DNA of 64,000 nucleotides from Tubiluchus corallicola (lineage: Eukaryota > Priapulida > Priapulimorpha > Priapulimorphida > Tubiluchidae): the NCBI GenBank assembly GCA_030141605.1, contig JAQGDQ010000092.1:554001-618000 (forward strand). Reading direction: 5' to 3'. Shown piece by piece: positions 13,201-28,200 of the stretch (the first letter of the stretch is position 1; the number at the start of each line of letters is the position of its first letter). Both the position numbers and the translations under genes were made by a program. The notes beneath the pieces are model-generated. The model was not told the origin of the DNA, searched no databases, and saw only the letters and a program-made list of their open reading frames with translations.

Positions 13201-16200
13201 AAGCAAATAAGTACAAAGCTTAATAATAAGCAATGTGTGCATGCTAGGCAGGGTGAATTGTATGTGATCATTTTTGGCAGAAACAAACGAGATTTTAAAC
13301 TTTAAGGACATGTCTTTTCATTACTTGAAATGTTTGTATGCTTCTCACAATGTAATAGCATTAATGACATAATGATAAAACATCGATAATTTCCTTTTGC
13401 GGATGATGATTCGCGGAAATGTTACTAATGGTTTGTATAAATTTGTAGTGTTTGCATATGATAGAAGATACAGGAACAGACAGTACAACTTTCCTGTACG
13501 TTAGTAGATGCAGTGTATCAGTGTTCGCAATTTATTACTGCGTATGGTGTTTTTCATATTTTAAAAAAACAGGCACGTGTAACTGGACATTGTGCTGAAT
13601 TTTCACGGTAACAGTTGCGATGGCGTCCCCGTACATTTTGAGAAGTTTTAGTCATGAATCTCCTCTAATGGAGATGACTTTACGGGCGCATAAAGCTGAG
13701 AAGACCTCATGCTTATGTTTGGCATTAGATGGCGCAACGGAGTTGAGAAAGTGCAAGCTAGAGCAGAAGCTCTGTCGTAGGTGTTTGAGATTAACACGTA
13801 GATCGTCGACAACTCAGGTATTCTCTATACAATATTAAAAATTAAGATGATGCTGAAACACTTAAAAACTGTGAAGGTGATTTAAATAGCATTCTTTCTA
13901 TATGAAACTTTAGTAATCACGTCTCGTTGAGTTTAGTACATAAACTACGCTTATTTGAACAAGTTCTTTTATTGTCCTATAAGGAATCGAAACAGAAAAC
14001 AGTTCAAAACACCAACAGATTTGTGCATAAAATGTTCTACATGTTGCGGGCATAATTTCTCACTTGATTTTTATTTACCATATTGTTATGTGACCGTATG
14101 TTTTTTTCTACATCTGTTTATTTATCAAGTTATTTGTGCCCCTCAAACATTAAATCCTCTCTACTCTTTTTGTAAATTATAGTGTACTTCTAATTCATTC
14201 TTTGTGTTGAACTGTTGATACTAGTTTAAAAATAATTTAATGTCTACCATTAATCATTAAATTTTGTATATGGTTAACTTAATCTGGTGAATTTTAAATC
14301 AATTTTGTACGCTATTCACAACGCATGTTGTGCTTATTCTCTTGTTACTTATTTAAGATAAGAATGTTTAATACATAACAGGGAAATTAGCTGCAAGATT
14401 GATTTGCAAGTCTTTGCCTATGGACTACTCCTCATACTTACTGTGCTTGTTGTAACTTTCAAGCCACTTGATTTATGAAGGGACGAATTTTTAGTAATTT
14501 ATTTTCGCTAAAGTTAATGGATCCTAATTGATCACTGATGTAAACACTATTTATTTTAAAAGCTCAAGTGCTGCTTACTCTGTGTACTGTTCAGCACCGA
14601 GACATTTTTACTAGTAACTGGATCCATTCAAGTAACCAGTTTTCTTCCGTAAATGCAAGCTAAAGTCTCAGCTTTATAAGATCTTGCTCGAAGAATTCGA
14701 TTTTTTCGTTCGCTAGATTACTTCTCGTTTTATTTATGATCTTACAATATCTATCACCGCCTTGTTATAATAGATTTTCTAACATGCGCTTTAGATTTTT
14801 GTAATATGTACTGCACTTCTGTTGTGCATTATATCCATGAGTTATATATATAAACCTTTTTCTCACTTTGCTGGTGAAATTTTGTGTATCAGTTACAGTT
14901 TGGCGATTTTTTAAATTTGAAAACATTCTTATAATTCACCTGTTACATTTGAGTTAGATTTTAGCTGGCTGAATAATTTCTAGCTGGTTTACAGCAGTGC
15001 ATGTCAGGTTGTTCTTGTTCTTTTCAAAGTCTTACATTTGAAAATTTGGTTCACTTGCAAATAGACGTTTGGGAAAATTAGCTTGCACACTAACTGTATT
15101 TTAGCAGAAAATTTGAGTCTGTGTAATGTCACTATACTCTAACCTTGATAAAGTTTGACAATTTTGGCGTGATAATTAAAACTTTGTGATCTTGGATGAA
15201 ATTAAACAAGGTCACCCGCACGGTTAAAGTTGAAGGAAGTTAAAGAAAGATACCATTTTTACCAGTGCGCTGTACCAGGGACCTGAACAGAGTGGTTTCA
15301 ATTTGGAATTTTTAACTACATATACAATTGTACATTAAGAAGTGATGATTACCTTATACATGTAAATTTACAATAAAGTAATTTATCTGCGGAAATGCAA
15401 CTCTTGTAGTCTTATGTTTGCAGGTTTACGAGAACGATGCAGAAGTTATCTTTAAAAAGTATAATCGTATAATTATTAGTATTACATATGGGTCAGTGTG
15501 CTGACAATATTACATCTCGTGTACAAACAATTTTAGTGTCCATTGGTAGTGTATTGGAGATTACTGATTGGGCACTGTAAGTTTTTAAATTGGAACCGTT
15601 TGAGAACCGTACCCCCAAATAAATTTAAATGACATTCTGAGCGCACCAATGAAACTTTGATCTCCCTAACTGGAAAATCTTGTGCTCCTTACTGAATGAA
15701 GATCAGTGGCTCTTAGGTAATGAATTTGATCATGGAAATCACATATTTGCAATTCTCAAGTTTTCAAATTGGGCGTTATATGGGGGGGGGGGGGCGCTTA
15801 AAGTACGTATATGATACCTCTTCTGCGAAAATTTTAATATTCACGTTCGTATGCAGCGTACGTACTAAGCAGATGTCTTGTACTGAATTTGTTTTGGAGA
15901 TTGTTCAAACTTTAAAATTCTCTTTTCCTAGATTGCTAATAGAACCAAAATGAACAGGATGCGTGATACTTACAAACAGTTCTAAATTTCATGATGAAAT
16001 AAATGTTGAAACTTCTCATTCATGAATCAACAATTTATTTTATTACTGAATATTGCTTTACTTGTAATATTGCAAGATCGTAACGTTGCAGAATTTTCTG
16101 GTAAATCTTTATTTTGCAAACGCTTTTCATGATGCAGTCAAATACAAATTCATATATTGTTATTGTTTGTGTGCTAAAATTCATGTATGCATACCGCGCA

Positions 16201-19200
16201 TGCTAAATGCTTGCCATTGACTACTGAAGACTTGTTTTCACACCACTACCGGACATTGGTCAACCTGTTGCTAACAGCGCTCTATGTTAACGTGAAAGTG
16301 AAGAACAGGCCTGCTTTAAAATCAGCAGTCTTATAATATCTAGCGAGCCGTTGGTTGATCCGTCCAATATCACCAGCTACAAAATTAGCGAACAATCGTT
16401 GTATACAGGCTTATGTGATCGGCACTCAAGAAGGCTTATAAATATTAAATGAGCAGTCTCCTGCGGGTAGTGTATGCCCGGGTATAAATATATAAAACAG
16501 ACTGTCTAGTGGGACATTACAGTATAAAGCTCGTTGTGTGTTGATTATGATAGAAACTAAACAGTAATTGTTGGCTTCCATGTGCTGCGTGTGTGGGCAG
16601 CATGTCTGTTTTATATCAGCATAGCAAATACGTAAAGCGGTCTTCGAATCCAGTGAGTTCAGTTTGACGCTTTGCTCTTATTACAATGTTTAGAGCTGAA
16701 TACTGAAAAACATCAGAAAGCTGTACAATGTGTAACGTTCGTGTTTAGAAAATGTGCATCGTTTTACTTACTGGTTTATTATCTCGCGGATAGCGTTCAC
16801 ATTATGAGTGTTTAGTGAATGTTACGTGATCAACGAAAATGTCGCGCTTCCTGTATCATGTGTGACCTTTAATTTAACGTAAAGTAGTTGCAAGTTTGCA
16901 GCAATTTTAAACGTAGATGTTGTGAGATTTATGCGCTTTAGTTCTGCTTATTATGACCGCGTAAACAATACACGTAATTAATAATGAAATAATACACGTA
17001 ATTAGGGAAAGTGAACGTCTATTTATTTCTCTTACTTTGCACATAACAGTCTTGAGTCTTGAAGAGCTGGTGGGCCGCATTTCAGTGTCGTGATATTTAG
17101 TTAATCTCAATGCAACATGTTTGCAATTTGTCATAATTTAAAAAATAACACTTGTAACAGACGATGATCATTCTGATCAGGTTGTTCTCCCAATTTGTCT
17201 GACAGGCAGATCAGTAGCAGATATGTATGTGTAGAGGTGCAAGTGAGTGTACTGTATCGTGAATGGACCTGGTCAGTTTTTCACGTTTTGCCTGGGTCAG
17301 TGGTCACCAAGTCTTGTTACCCGAGTTAAATTGTAAACATAGAGGAAACGTGTTTTTGCTTTAAGTTGTGTTATAATTAATTAACTATGCCTGGATCACC
17401 CAGTTCCAATTCTGTGTTGTACTCAAGATAGTATTGCCTGACTTCTGTAAATCGCCTGTTAGTACAGCAAGTTGTGCATGATAAAAAGCTAGCTGGAAGC
17501 GCATTATCTGTAGGCTGTAATTTTTAAAGAAAAAAGACAGTAGATTTGTGAGTGGTCAGCCTGGTGATATTATCAGACTGTGGCCATTAGATGAGGATAC
17601 TAACTTATGGTGGATATTTTATTATAAGTGCCTTATGGTGGAGCTCGTGCAAGGTATTAGTTTGAACCTGTGTGTATGCTGAAGTATTCATCCAAACAGA
17701 AAAACCGATAATTCACTCCTGTCAGGTTACTCCTTTCAGGATAATATGCAGCTGCAGCTTCTCGTTTGGAAGGGTTAGCTCTCGTCAGTTCCGAATTGCC
17801 ATTAGTATGTCGATCGACTTACTTTTGTATTTAGCTCATTTATTACCCTCCGTTTACATTTGTTCCAAAATAAATTTTGCTTCCAAAAACAAACAGCATT
17901 TGTAAAGTGTAATGTTAACGTAACGTTACTTGAGCAAACCTATAAATTTGACATTCTCCATTGCCAATAGTGAGGTTATAGATACTGAGGATGGTAAGGT
18001 TTATGAAATTTGATGGTAATAATAAAAATGAAGGCAGTGTGCTTTTGAAGTCACTCACTCTGCATCTGGAATCTCAACAACCATTGTCTTAATACGCACG
18101 ACCTCAGCACTGTTAGTCCACGTAGTGCCTCGCTGAATTTGTAGGCTGTCAGTAGCGTAGCTTTATACACATACATGTACGTCATATGGACAAGTTTAGA
18201 ACAACACTAAACAGATTGGCTCTGGGCAGCGTTAACGGTATTGTTTACATAAACTCGGATGTAAACATGATGGCTAAAGGAAATGAGATGGTGGGTAATT
18301 TTTTGGTGGGTGAACTAGCCCAACTGATGATTTTCGGCTGGCTTATTTTCATGTGTGTTTTATTGTGGCTTTGTAGGACTTTTTACATTAAGAAAACATT
18401 AACCGATTTTTTGCTTCTAATTCCAAAATGTTTTTGAAAAATATAAGGGATATACAAAGTAGCGCAAATTACATAATAGGGGTTGTCGAGATACAAAATA
18501 GACAAGAATGCCAGAAAGCGATTTTTATATTTGTGTGCAACATTTTATTAAAATTTATTCCTCGACGATTTATTTCTGGGAATATGGGATTTAAGCACTG
18601 AAAACAGCTTGTTTGCTATGTCTTCGAAGCCTATATTTAGGCTCTTCTCTAACTCAAAATACTAACTTTAGGGCAAACTCATTCCCAGACTCAATCCAAC
18701 GCGATAGTCGCTCAGCCTGTCGACTTTCACATGCTGTTTTCAAATTTATATCTCTGAAGCCAGTTTTCACGGGTGGGTGGCTCCAAACAAACGGACAAAG
18801 ATCTTCACTTTGCACTGCAACCTTCAATCATTAATAATTTTGTATTTACGGGTTGATAACTTGCTGTTACGAACCTCCTGCTGATAGGCGGGAGTAGCCC
18901 TCGGAAGATTTTGTGACGAAGATCTAGGGGCTATTTCTGCTAGGATTTTTGTTGTAGATTTTCAGGATTTGTTTTTGTCTGACCGGGCTTATTTTCCGTC
19001 GCGGCGAAACACTGTAGACCGAACAAACTGTGCGTTTTATTTCTGACAGTGCTTTTTATGCTTTGCAGTTGAACTTATTACTCAACACTGGCCTTGTATA
19101 TTTTATTTTATAAGGTTTGCAGTTTTAAACAGATTAAACCAATTCTTTGTTGGCTTCATACTTGACGTATTACAGACGCATTTCTGTTAAGTGGTAGAGC

Positions 19201-22200
19201 GTTGATGGAAACGAGCAGAGTTTTACATTATCCATTAATGCCACGTCTTTCGAGAAAAGTTAAACAAGTTTTGAATTTTGTTCGTTGTTCGTAACTTAGT
19301 TGAAACTTGAAGGCGCCGTGGTCACTATTGCGATGACTTCCGAAACTAAAAATTGCAACGATCTTGTTATGAAAGAGAATATCTTGGGAGCGTCCAAAAA
19401 AGAGTGTCACGAGCCATTGTTTTTAACCAGTGAGAGTTCAGTGTACCCTTCTCAGCGCAAAAATATTAGCGAAGAGCAATTTCAAAATGTTGTCACTCAT
19501 GAAATTGGTAGCACTGTCCAAGTGGCTATGAGACAGAAGCCGCCGGTGGTAAACATCGTAAAAACTGATAGTTTAGACAGTGCACTAGCTGGTTGTTCGT
19601 TAGAAAATAACGGACAGCGTAGCCCTTATGACGTCACTAACAGTGGTCATCCTCTCCTGGAGAAACGTTGCAGCAAGGAACTCGCGGACGTGTGTGATTG
19701 CGATGATTGCTTTTTGGGTATAACTGATCAACAGGTCCTGGTGAAAGCGTCACATAGAGGAAGTGTGCGCTCGGTAAGCCTAAATCATTAAGTATATATG
19801 AATGTAATCAAACCATCAGGCTTGTGTTTTCAATAATTTATGTTGTTAAGCACGAATTCACATTTTCAGTGGTTACTAGGGTTATTGCGCGTTGCTCCTA
19901 CCTTGGCTTCTACTGTCCATTTGCTGTAGAGAGTGAAGCACTGTTTAAGATCATTTATTTCAGCACTGTAAACTAATAAACGATTATGAATCCCTTGACA
20001 ATCAGTTATACAACTGTGTCGCTTATTTTTTGCATTACTGATTCAATGTGTGGCTTCACATTGGTACAGTCTTGCACTAGTAACAGTTTTGCCACTTTCT
20101 ACAACATGGACTTTCTGCAATTCCTAAACGAAGTTATTATTCTCTACATTTCTATACCATTAAAGATCGGACGGCATGTTGTGCTATGAATAGGGTCTAC
20201 GTTTGAAGTAATACTGTAAAATTTATTGGATTATATAATATATAAAATGTAACATAGTGCGAAGAACTGTCAAATCAGACACGCAGTAAGGACAATAGAT
20301 TATTTCGTCGCGAATGATATTTAATTTTGTGTAACAGAGCGCATTTGCTAAATAAAAAGCAGAATATGTCCCGAGTCAACCCTAGATTGAGAATGAAGCT
20401 GTCAGAAATGTAGCCCAGGTTTCATCGCATATTTGTGTGAAATATTGTTTGAAGCTTATTACAAAATTAATTGATGTTAACCTAGAAAGTAAATGTGGCG
20501 TATGTGAAGCCGCAATGATTCCTAGGTTGCGGCGTCTAAAGTTTCTGTTTTGCAAAGGCGTCTGCCTTCTGACTCCTGGTTAACTAGTTATAGTGAGCGT
20601 GGAAATTCCAAAAAATATGTTTTTAGATTTCTTGCCTTCATCTTCCTCTGGACATTCGGTTTGATTACAACCGTAGTAGTCGTTCAACGACAACGGTAAT
20701 CTGCTTCCATTAAACTTTCAATTTCTGCCACTTTGAAGAGCGCTTGATATTACCTGTTGAAGTCAAAGTTTCAATAAATCTAGGCCGTCCATGTCGTTTT
20801 CAAAACACTGCTATTCTCGAGTTTGTCAGTGTCGAAGGACCGTGTGCATACCAAGCATGACAGTGAAATTTGAATGTCACTCGGGTGTGACGATATCAAG
20901 CTCTCATGGTCGTCATTCATGAAATGAACAGCCAATAAGAATGCGCGCAGGTGACGGCTTTTCTTGCGGGTACGTAAACGGCGAACTGTCGCTGAAAACA
21001 ATGAATTACCGTACATGTACTAACAAAAAACAACTACAATTTTAATATTTTGTAGGTGCATAAGTGCAAAAATTTCCGTGGGTGACCTAAGGTTATTAGA
21101 CTTGTACAGGGAACTAACTGTACAGGAACTTTCGCTCCTACTGCGGCGATTAACCTGTGAAAGCGCAGTTTGGTACCTTTACAGTCTACTCTGATTATTT
21201 AGAGGTAGATTGGTCAATTACTACAGATATATAATTATACAGATTAAAATATCTGTTTCGAAGTAGCTGAACTGGGTACCTAAAACAAATTTCTGAAGAG
21301 TATCAAAAAATTTTAAATTGCGACAGTTTTGTCTTCCTTATTTGTTTTTTACAAGTGCACATTTGATATCAAATTTTACCGAATTTGCTAATGCTCTAGC
21401 TAAAAGCTATACATTTACATCAAATTATCATGCTGCGTGAAGACTGATTGATCAAATTTGATTTAGCTTCGGATCATCCCTAGCATCAGATCCACGTAAT
21501 TGGAACATGTCCTTAACGTCGCAACTATAAATGCAATATTCAACATCCAGGCTGAATACACTTGTGTCTAGTTAGCGCCACCCTCTTACTGTGTTTATCG
21601 TAGGCCACGAATCAGAAAAACCGCTTTATGCCAACCACTTCGACATAATTAGAGAAATAGTAAAGGCACGTGTTGCACTGGTAATTCACCAAAACTAAAT
21701 TTTGTCTTGACCACGAATCTTGTGAAAAATCGCAAAAAAACTAAATGCGTTCTCACAGAGTTTATTTGGTGACTCCAGGCCACAGACTGTTTTGTCAAGT
21801 CTGTTTGAGATTTTAATCATTCTAAAATCAGTTTTGATCATTCTGGCGTAGTATAGGATTCGAGCCACGCGGAAATGCGTTGGCAGGACTAAAAAATAAT
21901 TGAAATACAGTAGTGATAAACCAATATTATGATAATAAGAATGTCTCCGGGTCGCGATGACAGTCAGGTTGTCTAAAGGTTATTATCCAAAACACATATG
22001 TGCAGAGAAATTCAAGATGTTCTGTGAGTCTGGAGAATTTGTTTGGTTTGACTAATTAATGACCTTAGAAGGACACTTGTATACATAAGGATGTTGCAGT
22101 ATATTGCCGATTATCTATGGTCCAACATCATTGACCTAAAACTACATTTACCTTGCTCTTGTGTAACGCATTCCATTGTTGCATTGTAAGACAATGTGAG

Positions 22201-25200
22201 CAAAATGCAAAACACTCCCGGCTCCCTGATCATGATCTTATTTCAGAGGGGAAACAAAGGTCATCTCCACAGCATCACAAATGTGCTGGATTCTATGCGA
22301 TGATGCAGTTTGTCAATTCAAATAGCAAGTGCATTTGCATGGTTTTAGTTTTGTTGATGACTTAAGTAATAGCGTCAAGAAAAAATTGCTATAATTACTC
22401 ATGACTGCTATAATTACAGCTGAATTATTGATTACTGATTACTGATTACAAAATTTTTTGCGTCGGTTGTGAAACGTACCCGAAACTGCGCAAAGATAGT
22501 CCCAATCATGAAGATGCACATTTGAATTGAAACCAAGATTCGCGCTTTCATAAACATTTATCGCTAAATGGCTCAGTTTTCCAAGTAATTTTAAGGTCGG
22601 CAGTAAATTATAAAAAGAGGCTTTTTATTTATTTTTCATCTTGTCTAAGTCATTACTCAAATTCTTTCGAAAAGATGTCTTACTTTCTACTTGAAACACT
22701 CAATGTGAGAAATTTATGAACTTTCCTTTACAGCATAGGCATTACAAGTTGGAATGATATACAGTACTATAAAGAGTATTTTAAGTTGTAACACGCTATC
22801 GACACAATAATATTATTTTATAAAAAGTAAAAAACCTTTCAAACCACATTTTCCACTATATTTTTTTCTACTTTAGTTCTTCAGTAAATGCATTTGAATA
22901 ATATATGGAACAGCTTTAGACGCCACTGAGTGATAAGGCAAAGGATTTTCTGCATTGTAAATAAATGCATTGGGGGCGAGGGCAGATCCAGTACGCTAAC
23001 TCTGTTAATTTTATTAGGCATCTGTGGGTCTAATCGTTCCTTTTTCATTTGACAACGTACCAGCCAGTGCCCTACATGATATTAAAAATTATCTAAACTA
23101 TGACAGATACCTGCCACCACTTATGACGATTGTATGTGTATTTTTTTCACATAAATTGATATGAATTTTTGCAGTAACTTCTGTGTGACAACTATAAAAA
23201 CACGTTTTGCTTATAACCCTTAACTGCTAATGTTAATTATGCTTTTGCTGAGTCTGATAGAAACAGACGTTTACACATCTGTTGAAACTCATAGTTGATA
23301 GGTTTTAGTTTGGAAGTTATTGTTAAAAGCCTTAAGCACTCACACTCTAAGCTTATACCCTAATCAATACTGAATCCCGTCAGTCAGTCTGTTTTGCTTC
23401 TTCAATCTTTTCTTCTATTATTAAGCAGGTTAACTGTTATCCAAAAACAAAAAAAACGTCAAACATCGATATAAAATCTTAGCTAACACAAAAAAATGAG
23501 ATTTAGGATGAGAGAATATGATTCTGAATTAGGAAGCATTAGTAATCTAGCTAATGTTTGTGTTAGTTATTTTGGAGATTTGTTTTGTTTAATTCTTATT
23601 TTATAGGTAATTCTGGTTACTATGACAGAAAATGAGCGCGGGGTATGCTTGAAAGCGTATCAAACTAAAGATGCAAATTTTTGTTCTTTCACCAACAATT
23701 GGTGTTTTTATTTTTGGTCAGACGTCGATTAATAAAAGTTTGTTTGAAGTGAATCTGTTATCATTGGAGAAAAGTTGTATATCGCTATCGCATAAGTTAC
23801 TTTTTTAATTCTGTGCAGAATCTTGATTAGGACCATAATGCGGAAATTATTACTTTTCGATATTTTGAACTTTTGGATTGTTTTTAGATACTTTTTCCTT
23901 CCAGCTAATCGATATCAGCTGTCTCTTCATACGTTTCAGAATGTCTCCTCCCAGAGCTAACTTATCACTTTACTCACCCATAATTCGAATATTTTGCTCT
24001 GATAAGCTTCAATAGCCCAAGAAAATTCGTTTTTTGTCTTTTATGATTTCGGGTAAAACTAAATTTATTTTTCCGAAGAATGTATATATAGGCGTCGATT
24101 TTCTCGGTGGTTTAGTAGGCGTCTATCGTCCATATCGAAGGTATCGCACTACATTTTGTAAAGTTTGTGCTTTTGAGAGAGGGTCTTGTGATCAAGATGA
24201 TAGAGCAAGAGACGTCTTACTATATTCAGAACGAATCTGTCACCGCCGTCGTACGACTGCCTCCCAAGAAGTTGAAGTCCTGTCTGAAGAAAAAGCTTGT
24301 CAACGTGGAGACGTCGGCATCTGCTGACGTTGTCGTACCTTTGCCGCGAAGGATCACATCTCCTCGTGGCAGCATAGACCTGACGCGGCGGCGACCGAGT
24401 GACACTACTTCTAACTACATCTCTAAGTTCTACTGGGACAAAGCTCGACGAAACAGCTCCACAGGAACGTCCGATTCTGAAACGAATTGTGATGACCCAG
24501 AAGCAACGTCCATCTCCACCTCTCATTCACCATAAGACCGACTTATCGCACTTGGCATGGACATTTTTCTTACTTCACGTGACATGTAATAACAACGGAA
24601 TTGCAGTACAGCTTGTGTGGTAATGATAATATTTGTAGTTGTTGATGTAGATGCGACGTTTTTATGCAGTCGCTGATATATAAAATTTTGTTTTTATTTT
24701 TAACCTTATAGGATCTTGCCATTGCATTTCGTGTGAAGTACTTGTAAAACAATGCATATTCAATCTGCTAATTCGGTATTTCAGTCAACTCAGTATTAAG
24801 CTGTGACCATACTAATTAATAACTACTTACAATTATTAGGGTGCCCAATGCTGAATGGCGTCAGGGATGTGTAAATATTGGTATGTCGAATTTTTTATGG
24901 CGTTCTCAAGCTGTGTATATGATAATTTTTGTGTGTATTTCTTATCCTTCTTATAAGAACCTAGATAAGACCCACCAGAGACTATTTTACAGACCATTAT
25001 GGTGACCTACATCTATAATCTCGATCTTAATCTGTAGAGAAATGCTTTTTTCCTGCCTATCGAACGAAGAACATTGTGAATCACTTAACAAACTGTACCA
25101 GTTTTGGAACTAAGTAAGAGCTCTGCATTCTGACAAGAACGAACCTCTTAGCCGTCTTAATCTATCGGGTGTTGATTTTAGCGCATTCCTTTGGCCGTCC

Positions 25201-28200
25201 GCAGAACGGAGATTTCGCTTGTGCTATTGGCTTCTTTGCTGCTGTTATATACATCAAGATACCGTGGACTTAAACAGAGTGAGTGGTCACCACATTTATA
25301 CTTTAGTTGATTGGACATTTGCTGCATAAAACCAGCTGATAGTAAATTGATGTTTTCAAGGAACTAGCCATTAGCTGTTTACACAGCCTTAGCTAGATTT
25401 TGTGTACACCAAGCTATTTATACTGTGTATTACAGGAGATGAAATTGACGTAGTTTGGTTGCTACTTTGTTCGAGAGCATGGACTCCTGTTTGAACACCA
25501 GTAACCGTTGGCCTGTTATTGATACACGGTTATGATTACAGGATATGTTCCTGATATCGTATAAGATGGTTATTCCTTTCATGTATGGGATAAAGCACAT
25601 TTGTTTTAGCATTTGGAATGGAACAGTAAATTATTCCTTATTATGTGGTCACGAAGCACGGAAACAGTTAGTGTGGGTCTTGTTGTAGAAGTGTATTGAC
25701 TCGCATTTGTGCTGTTACGTACAATATTATTATCTTGTTGCTAGAGCAATTATACTGTGTATTTAACCGGATTGCTGTTATGGAGATTTGAAGCCAAAAC
25801 ATCAAACCGTGGAGTGAAATGCAATCATAGCAATTCATAGGAGTTCTTGTGGATCACACATCTTTAAGACTGTACTTAAGAAAGTATTGTACGACTTTTT
25901 CTTCTGGAGTTAACCGAATTAATTCCTTGAAAGCCCATTTTTAGTGGACGGGCGATTCTGGATTATCTCCTTATATGATTAGTGGATATTTTTAGTGGAC
26001 GGGCGATTCTGGATCATCTCCTTAGATGAGTCTTTGACTTCCTGGCCTATCTTCTTTTCTGGACAGTTTGCACTTGTGTTTATAACACTTAATTAGTACT
26101 TTGGAAAGTCCTTGGGCGACTCCAGTTTATGATGACAAATCGGACTGACATTGTTGAATCGACTGACACTGTGCAATCAGATGTCTCAGCACTGGTCATG
26201 TTGCCTGCAGTTGCAAAACGGCGGTCTGGTTCAGTTGATGCGCCCAATCCAAACCTTTTTGCGCAAAAGAATGGTATGGACAAGTTGACACCACTGCCTT
26301 CATCACTACGGAAAGGAACCGAGTGTGAGGTTAAAGTACTGAGGCCACGCAAGATCTCTCAACCACGTACACACGTAACTGCGGTCAAGGTAGTAGCTGA
26401 AGATGTTGATGGTGACCGCGTTGGTGTAGATTGGCAGGATGACTGGAGTGACGATTCTGACTGGGAGGTGGAAGCAAATGTGGTAGTGCGAAAAGTTTCA
26501 TTTCTGCCACCTCCTATACCTAAGAAGGTTGGTGCAGTATCAGAGTTTCTTGACTTTCATCAAAATGTTGCTGACAAGCTTTGAGATGAAATTTAAAGTT
26601 GAATTTTTTCATTGTATTTAAAGTCATATGATTAGAAAATGCCTGATGAATTGGAAATCTGCTAGACCTGTTAATTTTAATTATTGTTGTCTTTGTGGTG
26701 TAAAAATTACAAATATATTGCCAGTCGTTTTTTTATTCTACTACAAAAATTGTTGGATTAAAAATCATTTTTAAAAATCATAAGACGTTACATATTGGAT
26801 CTGAATCTAGATCTAGACGTAATCAAAACGTCAGCATCAGTTTTTGGTTTTAAAATTTTTGAATCATGAAAATGAAAGCTGAACATTGAGATTGTTTTAT
26901 ATTCGTATCAGCTGTTTCATTTTTTGTAGCGTTTTCTTGTTAGAACTTACGTTAGAATCATAGTATATTACCAATTATGAAATTGAATAATGTTGTAGTC
27001 AATAAAAATTTGAAATTACTGAGTTAATCAGATAAAAACTTTTAAGGAGTTTATTAACAACTAGTATAGCTAGACTAGCCTTAAGGAGTTTATTAACAAC
27101 TAGTATAGCTAGACTAGCCAATACAACGAGAATTAAAAATGAGTGAGCTAAGTTATCACCAAGTGCGCAGTGTACTAAAAAAGCTAAATTTTTGATTTTA
27201 GTGGAATCACTACTGGAAAATGCAGTTGACCACAATTAATCAACTATGCAATTTAATTGTTTGATCTTACATATAAACAAATGTTCATTTTCACGACATC
27301 TAAAAACAAAAAATTTTTACCAGAATGTAGAAGTAACTTAGAAGTACATTTATGTAGATGATAACCAAATATTGTTTGATATCTACAGATAATTTACCAA
27401 TTTAACTTACAGTCTTCGTATCTTTATTAGTATGAAACTATTTTACCAGACCATAAACTAAACATTGTTAGTTGTAATACAACTGCCGGTTGCAGAGCCA
27501 GACCAGTTCCAGGAGCAGGCCCTGGTTCTGAAATTGACTGTTCTGTTACAAATAACAATGTTTTGTTTGTGGACTGGTAAAATACTAATGAAGAAGTGTA
27601 GTTTGTAAGTTAAATTGTCGAAGTATCTGTATATGTCAATTAATATTTGGCTATTACTTATTGAATTGTACTACGCATGTTGTTCCTACATTCTGGTAAA
27701 AGTTTTTTTAGATGCCTTAAAAGTGAACAGTAATTGTTTGATACTGGTTGGCAATAACATTTTATTTTGAAGAAGTTATACTTATTTGCCAAATATATAC
27801 AATTCTAAACATACATCTACACGTTAAATGTTAGTCGCATATTATGTAGAAAATCCAATGTTAGGTATTAATATAACAATTTACAACATATGGCACTATA
27901 GACCCAAAACGCAAGCTTACATCAGACCACCAGTATTAGACAAACCAGTATTAGTAATGAATCAGTACAGCAGTACTGACTGAAGTTTTTGGAATACCTG
28001 GAAACTATGATAATTGAAGGGGAAGATTGACTTCACTTATAAGAAGGCATACACAAAATGAGTGATTAAGTGAATGATTAGGAAAAAGTTAATGATAAAT
28101 ATGTGACAATGAGGCTGCAGTTTCTTATGATGTACTTGGATTACAACAAGGTTTTCTTTGTACACCATTCATCGCGGCTTGTTTATTACGAGATATCTAT

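Noticed and set aside
18186-18437. 83-codon ORF with a hydrophobic segment near its end
   Set aside because: No donor in phase with ITPK, no similarity, AT-driven hydrophobicity; treated as chance.
23215-23235. CCCTTAACTG next to TTATAA as a possible piggyBac end
   Set aside because: No TTAA directly before CCCTT and no matching inverted end nearby.
24149-24526. 125-codon minus-strand ORF opposite the ORF at 24197
   Set aside because: Antisense shadow in a GC-rich patch; the plus frame is at least as plausible and neither has similarity.
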